From: an uncultured Clostridia bacterium
GTDB lineage: Bacteria; Bacillota; Clostridia; Christensenellales; UBA1242
NCBI GenBank assembly: GCA_934757865.1
Contig: CAKVLS010000006.1
Coordinates: 1 to 60,880 of the forward strand
Direction of reading: 5' to 3'
Length of the DNA stretch: 60,880 nt
The notes under the pieces are model-generated. The model searched no databases. It worked only from the letters and a program-made list of their open reading frames with translations, and had not been told where the DNA came from. The position numbers and the translations under genes are program-made. This document shows positions 7,748-16,714 of this stretch, piece after piece; positions within the stretch are counted from its first letter, which is position 1, and every line of letters starts with the position of its first letter.

Positions 7748-9187
7748 ATGAAGTATTCTTGTGTAATAGTTGGTGGAGGCATAGTAGGTACTAGTCTATT
7801 TTCATATCTTGCGAGAAAGGGCATAAGTACTTTACTTGTCGAAAAGGGCGAAGATGTAGCACTAGGAGCTACAAAAGCAAATAGCGGAATTGTGCACGCA
7901 GGTTATGATTGCGGCGTCAATACTCTTAAAGCAAAGTTGAATGTTGAGGGCAACCTTATGTACCCAAAGGAAGCAAAAAGACTAGGCGAAAAGTTAGTTA
8001 AATGCGGTTCTTTGGTAGTCGCTGGGAGTGATGGTTATGACGGCATAAATGATCTATACAATAGAGGTATAACTAATGGCGTCAAAGGTATGAAAATACT
8101 AAAAAGACCTGCAATTAAAAAGTTAGTACCAAATATTGCTGATGATATTGAGTATGCTCTATACGCTAAGACCGCAGCTATCATCTCTCCATATAGCTTT
8201 TGTATAGCATACGCAGAAGAAGGTGTAGTTAACGGCGGCAAACTAATGCTTAATACCGAGATTAAAAAAGCAACTTTTGACGGTAAAGAATATACACTTA
8301 CTTTGAGCGGTGGAGAAGAGGTAAAATGCGAATTCGTTATTAACTGTGCAGGTGCAGGCGTTAACGAAGTAAGCAAGGTGTTTAAGGCAGAGATGTTACC
8401 AGTTAAACTCGTAAAAGGCGAGTATTTATTACTAGACAAAGGCGAGAACTTAACTCCGCTTCCTATATTCCCACTACCAACTAAAAAAGGTAAAGGCATA
8501 CTAGTTATGCCAACTGTTGCCGGCAATACAGCACTAGGTCCTACAGCTGTTGATATAGAAAATTTTGAAACTTCTGTAAGTCCTGAGGGCGTCAAAGAGA
8601 TTAAGAGCAAAGTTGCAGGTTCAGTCCAAGGTATCAATTATCGTAAAGTTATCAAACTATACGCTGGTGTGAGAGTAAAGGTTGGAGACGACTTCTATAT
8701 TAGATTTAGCGAAAAGGCAGATAATTATCTATTTGTAGCGGGCATTTGCTCACCGGGATTAACTTCTGCTCCGGCTATAGCGGAGTATGTGGCTAACCTC
8801 CTTAAACAAAAAGGTGTAGCTTTTGACGAGAACAAAAAAGCAGTTAGAAGAAAGCCATACACTAAGATAAACAATATGTGCAACTTTAGACTTAATAGAC
8901 TTGTCAAAAAAGACAGTGACTATGGTAGAGTAGTTTGCAGATGCGAAAACATAACAGCAGGTGAGATAAAAGAAGTTCTTAATGGACCTATCAAACCTCT
9001 TACAACAGATGGCGTTAAGAGAAGACTAAGAACAACTATGGGCAGATGTCAAGGTTCGTTCTGTTATCCTACTATTCTTGACATAATGAGCAAACATTAT
9101 AATGTGGACAAAAAACAAATTAAATTCAAATCAAAATCTTCTGTAGTTACAGGAGATATCAAGGAGGGCGGAATATATGACCTATAA
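7748..9187 (+). CDS. GlpA-like FAD-dependent dehydrogenase with BFD [2Fe-2S] domain
   Basis: A 479-residue flavoprotein. The N-terminal Rossmann motif VGGGIVG and the GATKANSGIVHAG segment are typical of the glycerol-3-phosphate dehydrogenase / L-2-hydroxyglutarate oxidase (DAO) family. Near residues 395-440 a BFD-type iron-sulfur domain is visible: CRCE, then GRCQGSFC with paired Cys at about 434 and 439. Position beside glpK and the order with the next two genes match the clostridial anaerobic G3P-oxidation trio. It probably oxidises G3P to dihydroxyacetone phosphate and passes electrons to the next protein; an alternative 2-hydroxyacid substrate cannot be excluded. It overlaps the next gene by 11 bases. 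Confidence 0.85.
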   Translation: MKYSCVIVGGGIVGTSLFSYLARKGISTLLVEKGEDVALGATKANSGIVHAGYDCGVNTLKAKLNVEGNLMYPKEAKRLGEKLVKCGSLVVAGSDGYDGINDLYNRGITNGVKGMKILKRPAIKKLVPNIADDIEYALYAKTAAIISPYSFCIAYAEEGVVNGGKLMLNTEIKKATFDGKEYTLTLSGGEEVKCEFVINCAGAGVNEVSKVFKAEMLPVKLVKGEYLLLDKGENLTPLPIFPLPTKKGKGILVMPTVAGNTALGPTAVDIENFETSVSPEGVKEIKSKVAGSVQGINYRKVIKLYAGVRVKVGDDFYIRFSEKADNYLFVAGICSPGLTSAPAIAEYVANLLKQKGVAFDENKKAVRRKPYTKINNMCNFRLNRLVKKDSDYGRVVCRCENITAGEIKEVLNGPIKPLTTDGVKRRLRTTMGRCQGSFCYPTILDIMSKHYNVDKKQIKFKSKSSVVTGDIKEGGIYDL

Positions 9188-10439
9188 TTATGATGTTATA
9201 GTAATAGGCGGCGGTTCAGCCGGTATGGCAGCCGCTCTCAAAGCTCGTGAGCAAGTAACCAATGTACTACTTATTGAGCGTAATAACTGCTTGGGCGGAA
9301 TACTTAACCAGTGCGTACACAATGGTTTTGGACTTAACTATTTTAAGACCGAAATGACTGGACCTGAGTATGCGAATGCATTTATCGAAAAAGTAAAACA
9401 AACAGATATCCAAATAATGCTAGAAACAACCGTGCTAAAAATCAAAAATGCTGGCAATATCTTTGGCAAAAAAGAAGGTTATAGCGTAGAAACATTGAGC
9501 CCAATGGGCAAACATTGCTTTACCGCAAAATCCATAGTTCTTGCTATGGGTTGTAGAGAAAGACCAGCCGGAGCTATTAACCTATGCGGCACTAGACCAG
9601 CGGGCGTTTTGAGTGCGGGCTGTGCCCAAAAGATAGTTAATATCTATGGCAAAAAAGTTGGTAACAAAGTTGCTATAATAGGTTCTGGAGATATAGGTCT
9701 TATTATGGCAAGACGACTTTTGTTTGAAGGCGCAGAAGTAGTTGGCGTGTACGAAGTTCAATCTTACCCATCTGGACTAAAAAGAAATATTGTTCAGTGC
9801 TTAGAGGACTACAATATACCATTGCACCTTAGCAAGACAATAGTTGAAGTTGTGGGCAAAGATAGAGTAGAAGGCATTTATGTTGCACCCGTTAAAGAAG
9901 ACTTTAGCCTTGACCTTGACAAAAAGGAATTTGTTGAGTGTGATACAGTTATCTTGTCGGTAGGACTTGTTCCAGAGAATAACATATCAAGCGATTTTGG
10001 TATTAAGCTAGACAATGTTACAGGCGGAGCTATTGTAGATGAATACTTGCAAACCAACAAAAAAGGCATTTTCTCTTGCGGAAATGTTTTGCATGTTCAC
10101 GATATAGTAGATAATGTATCTTTGGAGGCGGAAAATGCCGGACTTAATGCTGGTAAATTCGCTAAGGGCGAACTTGTAACTGGCAACCCTTATGAGATAA
10201 AATGTGGCAACGGCGTAAGATATACCGTACCTAAGACATTATTTGGTGGTAAAGGTATTTGCTATATTAGATTTAGAGTGGGCAAAATCTTTAAGGACGC
10301 TAAAATAGTAGTTACTTGTGATGGAAAGGAAATTTTGTGTAAAGATAGGCCAATAATGCTTCCTGCCGAGATGGAAACTATAATAATAGATAAGTCAAGA
10401 GTAACAGCAGATATAACAGTTGCTGTTAAGGAGGTATAG
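9177..10439 (+). CDS. FAD/NAD(P)-dependent oxidoreductase partner of the GlpA-like protein
   Basis: A 420-residue pyridine-nucleotide-disulfide-oxidoreductase-like protein with an N-terminal FAD motif GGGSAGMAAAL (about 11-21) and an internal NAD motif IGSGDIGLIMARRL (about 165-178). CGNVLHVHDIVDNV is the C-terminal FAD-contacting segment. No redox-active CxxxxC pair of the classical disulfide reductases is obvious. Overlap with the upstream gene implies coupled translation and a shared complex. Known family pattern: the second subunit of the GlpA-like/DUF1667 trio, linking substrate oxidation to NAD(P) or another carrier. Confidence 0.85.
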   Translation: MTYNYDVIVIGGGSAGMAAALKAREQVTNVLLIERNNCLGGILNQCVHNGFGLNYFKTEMTGPEYANAFIEKVKQTDIQIMLETTVLKIKNAGNIFGKKEGYSVETLSPMGKHCFTAKSIVLAMGCRERPAGAINLCGTRPAGVLSAGCAQKIVNIYGKKVGNKVAIIGSGDIGLIMARRLLFEGAEVVGVYEVQSYPSGLKRNIVQCLEDYNIPLHLSKTIVEVVGKDRVEGIYVAPVKEDFSLDLDKKEFVECDTVILSVGLVPENNISSDFGIKLDNVTGGAIVDEYLQTNKKGIFSCGNVLHVHDIVDNVSLEAENAGLNAGKFAKGELVTGNPYEIKCGNGVRYTVPKTLFGGKGICYIRFRVGKIFKDAKIVVTCDGKEILCKDRPIMLPAEMETIIIDKSRVTADITVAVKEV

Positions 10440-10440
10440 T

Positions 10441-10779
10441 ATGCAAGTTACATGTATCATGTGCCCAAGAGGTTGTGAGTTAACTGTCACAAAAGAAAAA
10501 GGCAAAATAACCGTGACCGGAAATAGTTGCCCAAGAGGAGCTATATACGGAGAGAGAGAAGTAACAAGTCCAGAGAGAATGGTAACAACTATCAAAAAGT
10601 TTGGCGAAAAGACTATAACTCTTAAGACTGATAAGCCTGTTCCTAAGGCAAAAGTTTTTGACACACTAAAAGCTGTCAAGAGTGCAAGAGTTCCAAAAGA
10701 TATTGCACTAGGAGATATGCTTATAAAAAATGTCGCAAAAACTGATTCAAATATAGTAGTTACTGGTATCAGTAAATAA
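10441..10779 (+). CDS. DUF1667 protein, third subunit of the G3P-oxidation trio
   Basis: The start is the ATG at 10441, which has AAGGAGG 7 bases upstream; an earlier in-frame start has no such site. The 112-residue product opens with Cys5-x-x-Cys8-x-x-x-Cys12 (CIMCPRGC) and has another Cys30 in SCPRG, a four-Cys pattern expected to bind Fe-S or zinc. DUF1667 proteins occur with these two flavoproteins in clostridia. It probably is an electron-transfer or scaffold subunit; its exact function is not established. Confidence 0.85.
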   Translation: MQVTCIMCPRGCELTVTKEKGKITVTGNSCPRGAIYGEREVTSPERMVTTIKKFGEKTITLKTDKPVPKAKVFDTLKAVKSARVPKDIALGDMLIKNVAKTDSNIVVTGISK

Positions 10780-10785
10780 AAAAAT

Positions 10786-10816
10786 AAAAGCAGAACAAAT
10801 TTTGTTCTGCTTTTTT
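10786..10816. terminator. Bidirectional terminator
   Basis: AAAAGCAGAACAAA / TTTGTTCTGCTTTT near-perfect palindrome. It ends the glycerol operon rightward and can also end the minus-strand nucleotidyltransferase gene. Confidence 0.88.
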
Positions 10817-10850
10817 ATTAAAAGTAATCATATATATAAACGGCTTTGTT

Positions 10851-11603
10851 TTATTTGCGAACTTTTGCTTTTTCTAGAGCTTGGATCTTCTCATAATTCT
10901 CTACTGACCCAAAGTCTACAAACTCGCCCTTGTTAACAAATACATTAACAGGTTCTTTACCGATTAGCCAAGCAACATATTTTCCAGGAGCGTCTGGGCT
11001 GTTGTTTTTGTCATCAAGGTATTCTTTTATTCTGCTAACAGTTTTTCTTGTGTAGAAGTACAATCCCATTGCACCAACAAGTGATTTTGGTTTTAGAGGT
11101 TTTTCTTCCATACTTACAAGCTCGCCGTTTTTGTCTAGTTCTAGTACTCCTAGTTTGCCAGCTACATAGCTTTCGTCTGGATACTCTTTACCAACTACAT
11201 AGTTTACTTTTGACTTTTTGAATAACTCATAAACTGTATTTAGTCTAAAGTCAAAGTAGTTGTCAGCAACAGTTATAAATGTGTCATCATCAATGCCATA
11301 ATTTTTGATTACATAGTAAGCATCACCTATTGCTCCAAGTCTGTTCTCGTTGCAAGTAGTGTGGTCATTGATTACTGTGATGTTTTTGTTGTTTTTGTAT
11401 GACTTTTTCCAATCTTCTAGTTGAGTGTAAAATTTATCATTAGTTATAACATAGATATCTTCTACATCTTTTATAGTTTGTATCTCCTCCATAAATAGGC
11501 TAAGATAAGGTGTGCCGTTGATTGGTAGTAGGCACTTAGGGGTGTTAAGTGTTAGCTGTCCCATACGGGTTGCATAACCTGCACATAGTACGATTACTTT
11601 CAT
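10851..11603 (-). CDS. Sugar-phosphate nucleotidyltransferase (RmlA/LicC-like)
   Basis: A 250-residue NTP_transferase protein. Seen: the nucleotide-binding signature LCAGYATRMGQLTLNTPKCLLP at the N-terminus (G-x-A-T-R-M, then P-K), metal/base residue region VADNYFDF, EEKP motif near the middle and VNKGEFVDFGSVENY at the end. It transfers a nucleotidyl group to a sugar phosphate or similar (for example phosphocholine) for cell-envelope glycan synthesis; the substrate is not decidable. It lies 15 bases after the lipoprotein gene and is probably co-transcribed with it. Confidence 0.85.
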   Translation of the reverse strand: MKVIVLCAGYATRMGQLTLNTPKCLLPINGTPYLSLFMEEIQTIKDVEDIYVITNDKFYTQLEDWKKSYKNNKNITVINDHTTCNENRLGAIGDAYYVIKNYGIDDDTFITVADNYFDFRLNTVYELFKKSKVNYVVGKEYPDESYVAGKLGVLELDKNGELVSMEEKPLKPKSLVGAMGLYFYTRKTVSRIKEYLDDKNNSPDAPGKYVAWLIGKEPVNVFVNKGEFVDFGSVENYEKIQALEKAKVRK

Positions 11604-11618
11604 TTGTTTATTCTCCTT

Positions 11619-12413
11619 TTATATTTCTTCGTAGCTAGTATCGCTCTCTGATGGTGGCTCTGGCATATACATTGTAGAGCCATATGGTGGTACAAGTTTG
11701 ATAATAGAAGTATGAGTAAGAACTGGGTTAGGATTTTCTAAATAATTTTCATCAATAAGGCTATATTCGTTAACAATGTATGCAAGGTATCCAGCCTTAT
11801 TAACACCAAACTCATAACTAAAACTATTGATATAGTAGCCAGTAGGTACTGTTATCACAGGGTCAGTAAATTCGTCATTTACACTCTTTTTAGTAAGGGT
11901 TAGTTTGTAGTATTTTTCGTTGTCGTACATCTTGTAGCCGGTATTCTCAATGCTGTCTACATACAACACAGGGAATAGCTCATAAACAGTATCTCTGTTT
12001 GTGTTGTTAGTTGACATAAACTTCTTAGTCTTAGTTGTAGTCTCTGCTGCTACATCTTCTATAGTTGTGTATCTATAATCTTTATAATAGATATCAGTTG
12101 TTGTCTTGGTTACGATGCCGTTGATACTTTCAGTATTTTCAATACTGCAATAGTTAAAATTGCCGTATTTACCAAGAATATATTTCATTTTGTTTACTTT
12201 GGTAGTAGTGCCATAAACTTCAGTTACAGTGCCTTCATATTTGGCTTGAAGTTGTAAGTTGCCGACTTGTGCCTCGCTATAAAACGAAACTATCTCGGCT
12301 GCTGTTTTGTCACTTGTCCCGTATGGAGTGTCTTCAAAACTAAGCTCTTTACAGCCAACAAAACATAAGCACACAAGTACCAGAGCAAAAAACGAACAAA
12401 GTTTTTTGTACAT
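11619..12413 (-). CDS. Predicted lipoprotein of unknown function
   Basis: A 264-residue protein with a lipoprotein signal peptide: MYKK, a hydrophobic stretch, then the lipobox FVGC with Cys21 as the likely lipidated residue. The mature part is rich in Thr, Tyr and Lys with beta-type sequence and repeated short TTTK/TKT segments; no catalytic motif is seen. It has its own promoter at 12442-12471 and an AAGGAG SD. The shared operon with a sugar nucleotidyltransferase hints at envelope biology only. It resembles in style the 266-residue protein at 20037. Confidence 0.75.
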   Translation of the reverse strand: MYKKLCSFFALVLVCLCFVGCKELSFEDTPYGTSDKTAAEIVSFYSEAQVGNLQLQAKYEGTVTEVYGTTTKVNKMKYILGKYGNFNYCSIENTESINGIVTKTTTDIYYKDYRYTTIEDVAAETTTKTKKFMSTNNTNRDTVYELFPVLYVDSIENTGYKMYDNEKYYKLTLTKKSVNDEFTDPVITVPTGYYINSFSYEFGVNKAGYLAYIVNEYSLIDENYLENPNPVLTHTSIIKLVPPYGSTMYMPEPPSESDTSYEEI

Positions 12414-12441
12414 GTTAGCTCCTTTATTTATTCATACTTTT

Positions 12442-12471
12442 ATTATAAAGTCTAAGTCAATTTTTTGTCAA
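12442..12471 (-). promoter_or_regulatory. Promoter of the lipoprotein gene
   Basis: TTGACA (12471-12466), 18-bp spacer, TATAAT (12447-12442) on the minus strand. Confidence 0.75.
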
Positions 12472-12486
12472 ACAAAAAGCGGGTAG

Positions 12487-12810
12487 TTATATCTCTCTTC
12501 CTGAGCTTAGTCTAAGAATTTTGTCATAGCTATCATCACTTGCAATGATATTTTTTTTGCTAGCGCCGCAGCGAGTGCAGGTATAAAGAATTTGATAACC
12601 TTTTTTGTTCTTCTCAATGCCAACAGGTTTTAGCAGCCCATGGCAAGAGCACTCTCTATCTCCGGGGTTAATATCTACATGTAGAGAGTATAGACAGTGC
12701 GGACAATGGTCCCTTGATGTATAACCAAGAGGCTCAACCTTTTTGCCACAATTTTCACAAATAAAACCGTTATCTAATTTTGTAAATTTTTTTGTTTCTG
12801 TTTCGTTCAT
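12487..12810 (-). CDS. RNHCP-domain zinc-ribbon protein
   Basis: A 107-residue protein with the RNHCP pattern: FICENCGKKVEPLGYTSRDHCPHCLYSLHVD then PGDRECSCHGLLKP, and a second CxxC (YTCTRCG). Here the family's R-N-H-C-P reads R-D-H-C-P. Three CxxC-type pairs suggest bound zinc. The biological role of the family is not known. No SD precedes the ATG; instead a promoter is placed so that the transcript would begin at the start codon (see the adjacent promoter entry). Confidence 0.85.
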   Translation of the reverse strand: MNETETKKFTKLDNGFICENCGKKVEPLGYTSRDHCPHCLYSLHVDINPGDRECSCHGLLKPVGIEKNKKGYQILYTCTRCGASKKNIIASDDSYDKILRLSSGREI

Positions 12811-12816
12811 AGCTTT

Positions 12817-12845
12817 ATTTTAACAAATATTTTGGGACTTGCAAA
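12817..12845 (-). promoter_or_regulatory. Promoter giving a probable leaderless RNHCP transcript
   Basis: TTTGCA (12845-12840), 17-bp spacer, TAAAAT (12822-12817). Six bases follow, then the ATG, so transcription should start at or beside the A of the start codon. No SD is present. Confidence 0.5.
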
Positions 12846-12859
12846 ACAATTAAATAAAA

Positions 12860-12889
12860 TTGACAAAAAAAGTGCAATAATGGTATAAC
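12860..12889 (+). promoter_or_regulatory. Promoter of the large surface-protein gene
   Basis: TTGACA (12860-12865), 18-bp spacer ending TGG, TATAAC (12884-12889): a TGn-extended -10. Transcription would begin about 16 bases before the ATG. Confidence 0.7.
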
Positions 12890-12912
12890 TACTATATAAG
12901 GAAATATTATAT

Positions 12913-15900
12913 ATGAAACGATTTTTTACAGCTATAGCGATGAGCTTTTTGATGGTGCTTTCGCTAGGTGTTATTAGTTATAAAATAGCTTCGCCTTTGA
13001 CCCAAAATTACGGAACTTCGCAGCAGCAAGTTTATGGCGCTACAGTAGACGCTTCTACGCTCACAGTTAATAGCGTTTCGCAAACTTATAACCTAGCAGA
13101 CAACTTAGCATACTCAGGAGAGATGCCTAGCGCAAGCAAAACGACAACGCTATTTTATTCTCTTACAGATAACTCTCCAGAACTTAGTGGTGTCGCTTTT
13201 TCTAAACTAGTTGATGTAGGTTCTTCTGGTTGGGGAGATACAACTCCAGAGTTAGAGCTTAGTTCAGCTGATGGCAGTGTAACATATACTACTACATTAG
13301 CTAATGGCAACAACGTCGTTAATGAGACTATTACTGGCTTAGAAAAATTAGAATATACAAACGATACATTATATTTAACTGTAAAAAATAATTATATAGG
13401 AACAATTACTTTAAGATTTAGAATAAAAACAGATTCTACTTACACAAGTTATGGGACAATAACTGCAGAGATCAATAATAGAGGAATATATTTTTCTTCT
13501 TTGGGTTATGGAACAATATATATAGCCGCTGAAGATATTGATTCATATACTTTTGACACCAAATTTTTTGAGGATTACATACTTGGAGGTTATAATAACG
13601 GCACAGTTATTGCTGTAAAAGACTTAATAATTGGTAATCCTGTAGATGATGGATCCGGTAATATCAAATATACTGTTGAAGGACAAATTGATAAGACTTT
13701 ATACAATCAAAATCAAGGTATAGGAGTTTTCTTTACTTATGATGAAGATGGCAATACATTAGCGGTAAGAAAATCATTATTTATTTATATTGAAAAATAC
13801 ATTCCTCCAACAGATACAATAGATGTATATATTGGAGATACTCTTGTAAATAATACAAGTTCTTCAAATAGGTATGTTATAGAACTTTCTGCAGGTGCTT
13901 CATTTGGAGGTTATGCTTTATGTGAAAATGGACAGCAAAATTGTAGATTAGAACTTTCTAATGCAAATGTTTTTAGTATATCTTCACAAATAGAAAACCC
14001 TGGTAGTAAAGATAATCCAACGACTTATTTCAAAAGGATTTTTACTATTTCACAATTAACACCAAAAGTTGGCTCTTTTAACATCACCTTAGTTGCGACC
14101 GATCCATTAAGCTCATATACTGAGAATATTTATTTAACTATCAATGTTACAACAACAGTTGCACCTATTATCAACCTAAACTCAACAATACTTGAGATAG
14201 ATAAGGGCACAGACATAACAAACATTGACACTGTATTTAGAGATAATATTTCTTCTATCGACATATATGATGGCACATCTCTTGATGGCACCATTATAGC
14301 AGATAAGACAAAAGTTATTGTTGAGTGCAGCATAACAAGTAGTGATGTTGCCGGAAGATACAATGTTCATTATAGTTATACAGATGTGGATACCGGGCTT
14401 ACCGGAACTGCCACAGCAGTACTTGAAGTAATAGACAATACCCCAGTCATTTCCAATGTAGTAGCCCGTAAAGCTGCTGATGATGAGCAAGTAAGAAATG
14501 GCGGCGAGCTTGTACTATCTACAGCAATATATTTTGAGATAAATGCTCAAGACGATGATGGTGATGCGATAACATATTTTGCTAATGTAAACAAAGGCAC
14601 AATCACTCAAGATGAGAATGACCCTTCAGTATTCCGTTATGCACCAAATGACAGAATAGCGGGCATAGTAACTTTTACCTTCAGCGTAAGTGATGGGCAT
14701 TCTTCTTCAGAAAACTTTGAATACACAATAACTTTCAAAGACAACATTCCACCAACAATCACTCTAAAAGATGATGTTAAACAAGTTGACGGCGTATATT
14801 ATCTAAATGTTAACCGCAAAAGTTACATTTATTTTAGAAATTATATCGAAAATGTAGCTGATAACTCGTCAGTACTAAGTAACAATGATGTAGTGATTAC
14901 AACAAGCGGTTTTACTTTTAGCGATGCTCAAGAAAGATATAGTTTTACAAGAGTAGGTAACTATTCAGTAACATATACCCTAACTGATGAATCAAACAAT
15001 ACAACAAATGTTACAGTTAATATAATCGTTGAGAACAAAGTTCCAACTGCTAAAAATTATGAATACGAGTTTGGATATGGCAAAAAAGTTGAACTTCCAC
15101 TTGCCTCACTTGTTACTGATGACGCAGACGGATATGCTGTTGTGCTATCTGGATTTGTGATGGATATCAATGGCAATAGCTTAGCTACAGATGCATTTAG
15201 TATAGATGATAATGGCACAGTTACTTTGAAAATGAGCAAAGTTCATAACGAAACTCAAAACAAAGATTTGCCATATGTCGGCGGAGCGTATTTTAGATAC
15301 AAAGTCATTGATAGTGACGGCGTAGAGAGTAGTTTATATACCATAACTGTTAATTTCAAAGATACAACCCCACCGGTTGTAACAAGAACTGATAAAGTTA
15401 CTAAGTTTATAAAAGGCAGAAATTATGCGGACTTTAGCCCATACGGCTACTTCAAAGCAGTCGATGAGATAGACGGAGAACTTGATGTAACTGCAATAAC
15501 TATTTATAGAGGCAGCGAAACGGTAACAGAAATTTCTTTTGATAGAGTAGGCGAGTATAGCATAAAATATCTATATAAAGACTCAGCTGGTAACATTACC
15601 GAAAGAACAGTAGATATTGAGATAGTCCTTGGCGGAGTTCCTAGAATAGAACTTCTTGCAACAGAGTCAACAATTACCCTAAACGGCAACTTTGATATAT
15701 ACAATTTCATTTACAAAATAAGTGACGAAGAGGACGGAGATATTACTAGCGGATTCAAAGCCCTAAGAGAAAATGGCTCACTTAACATAGATGACGGAGC
15801 TGTTGATACCTCAAAAGTTGGCACTTATGTAATCAAAATGTATTATGTAGATAGTGACGGCAACGCATCAGCAACTATTGAGTTTACCTTAACCGTTGAG

Positions 15901-16014
15901 AAGCCAAAAGAATTCCCTATCCAAATAATTTATTATGGAGCAGGCGGATTAGGACTGGTACTACTTATAGTAGTGATAAGGATAATTGCTGTTAAGAGAA
16001 AAATGAGGATATAA
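12913..16014 (+). CDS. Large secreted, membrane-anchored Ig-like repeat protein
   Basis: A 1033-residue cell-surface protein. Residues 1-28 form a Sec signal peptide (MKRF, hydrophobic core, SYKIAS). The C-terminus has a membrane helix (IIYYGAGGLGLVLLIVVIRIIAV) and a short basic tail KRKMRI. Between them are tandem beta-sandwich repeats. The C-terminal half has DUF5011/HYR-like units that begin with PPTITL, PPVVTR or VPRIEL and end VGNYSVTYTLTDESNN, VGEYSIKYLYKDSAGN or VGTYVIKMYYVDSDGN, plus cadherin-like D-x-D-x-D turns. Probably adhesive or structural. Codon choice between about 13350 and 14100 (many TTA Leu, AT-richer) differs from its flanks. SD AAGGAA is upstream of the ATG; yqeY follows by 11 bases. 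Confidence 0.88.
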   Translation: MKRFFTAIAMSFLMVLSLGVISYKIASPLTQNYGTSQQQVYGATVDASTLTVNSVSQTYNLADNLAYSGEMPSASKTTTLFYSLTDNSPELSGVAFSKLVDVGSSGWGDTTPELELSSADGSVTYTTTLANGNNVVNETITGLEKLEYTNDTLYLTVKNNYIGTITLRFRIKTDSTYTSYGTITAEINNRGIYFSSLGYGTIYIAAEDIDSYTFDTKFFEDYILGGYNNGTVIAVKDLIIGNPVDDGSGNIKYTVEGQIDKTLYNQNQGIGVFFTYDEDGNTLAVRKSLFIYIEKYIPPTDTIDVYIGDTLVNNTSSSNRYVIELSAGASFGGYALCENGQQNCRLELSNANVFSISSQIENPGSKDNPTTYFKRIFTISQLTPKVGSFNITLVATDPLSSYTENIYLTINVTTTVAPIINLNSTILEIDKGTDITNIDTVFRDNISSIDIYDGTSLDGTIIADKTKVIVECSITSSDVAGRYNVHYSYTDVDTGLTGTATAVLEVIDNTPVISNVVARKAADDEQVRNGGELVLSTAIYFEINAQDDDGDAITYFANVNKGTITQDENDPSVFRYAPNDRIAGIVTFTFSVSDGHSSSENFEYTITFKDNIPPTITLKDDVKQVDGVYYLNVNRKSYIYFRNYIENVADNSSVLSNNDVVITTSGFTFSDAQERYSFTRVGNYSVTYTLTDESNNTTNVTVNIIVENKVPTAKNYEYEFGYGKKVELPLASLVTDDADGYAVVLSGFVMDINGNSLATDAFSIDDNGTVTLKMSKVHNETQNKDLPYVGGAYFRYKVIDSDGVESSLYTITVNFKDTTPPVVTRTDKVTKFIKGRNYADFSPYGYFKAVDEIDGELDVTAITIYRGSETVTEISFDRVGEYSIKYLYKDSAGNITERTVDIEIVLGGVPRIELLATESTITLNGNFDIYNFIYKISDEEDGDITSGFKALRENGSLNIDDGAVDTSKVGTYVIKMYYVDSDGNASATIEFTLTVEKPKEFPIQIIYYGAGGLGLVLLIVVIRIIAVKRKMRI

Positions 16015-16025
16015 GGAGAAATATT

Positions 16026-16448
16026 ATGATATTAGACCAAATCAAAAAAGCAAACATGCAAGCCCTAAAAGATAAGGACCAAGTAGCAAGAGGAATATAT
16101 AGCATTGTTATGACCAAAGCTATGCAACAAACAATCGTAAAAAGAGAAAAGGGCGAAGAGCTAAACGATGCAGATATGGTAGCTATTTTGCAAAAGACTA
16201 TCAAAGAGCTTGGCGATGAGTCAGAAAACTACACCAAAGCCGGCAACAGCGAAAAAGCTGCTGAGATAGCAAGGCAGGCACAAATCTTGGAAGCTTACCT
16301 TCCTAAGATGCTAAGTGAAGAAGAAATCCACAACATTATCGCAGGACTAGAAGATAAGTCAATCCCAAATGTTATGAAATACTTCAAAGCCAACTACGCA
16401 GGCAAGTGCGAGATGAGACTTGTACAAGAAGTTTTGAAAAAGTTTTAA
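16026..16448 (+). CDS. yqeY: GatB/YqeY-domain protein
   Basis: A 140-residue cytosolic helical protein matching the YqeY family: N-terminal DQIKKANMQALKDKDQVARGIYSIVMTKA, central LQKTIKELGDESENYTKAGNSEKA, and AYLPKMLSEEEI. The family shares its fold with the tRNA-binding tail of GatB and is thought to touch tRNA metabolism, without a firmly proven reaction. AAGGAG lies 7 bases upstream. It sits 11 bases after the surface-protein gene, so it may be read from the same transcript. Confidence 0.92.
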   Translation: MILDQIKKANMQALKDKDQVARGIYSIVMTKAMQQTIVKREKGEELNDADMVAILQKTIKELGDESENYTKAGNSEKAAEIARQAQILEAYLPKMLSEEEIHNIIAGLEDKSIPNVMKYFKANYAGKCEMRLVQEVLKKF

Positions 16449-16603
16449 TCTAAGATAATTTTACCTAAGTTAAAAGTTGTAGAAACTTCCTAAAAGCCCC
16501 TACAAATTGAGAAGATAAATTATTATCAAACTTTTCAAAATTGTTATTAAGGCAAAGTGCTTTTTATAACAACTTGTCATAGTGACTAAAAGGTAAAAAA
16601 AAT

Positions 16604-16633
16604 AAAAGCAGTAGAATTAACTACTGCTTTTTT
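16604..16633. terminator. Bidirectional terminator
   Basis: AAAAGCAGTAG / CTACTGCTTTT perfect 11-bp arms with a 6-base loop; serves yqeY rightward and the HD gene leftward. The stretch 16449-16603 before it shows no gene. Confidence 0.85.
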
Positions 16634-16714
16634 GTTATGTTTGTAAGAGTGTCTTTATTAGTCTTTTGCATATAAGGCATCTACTTATTATAAGCATTGC
16701 TTAATTTTTTTTGC

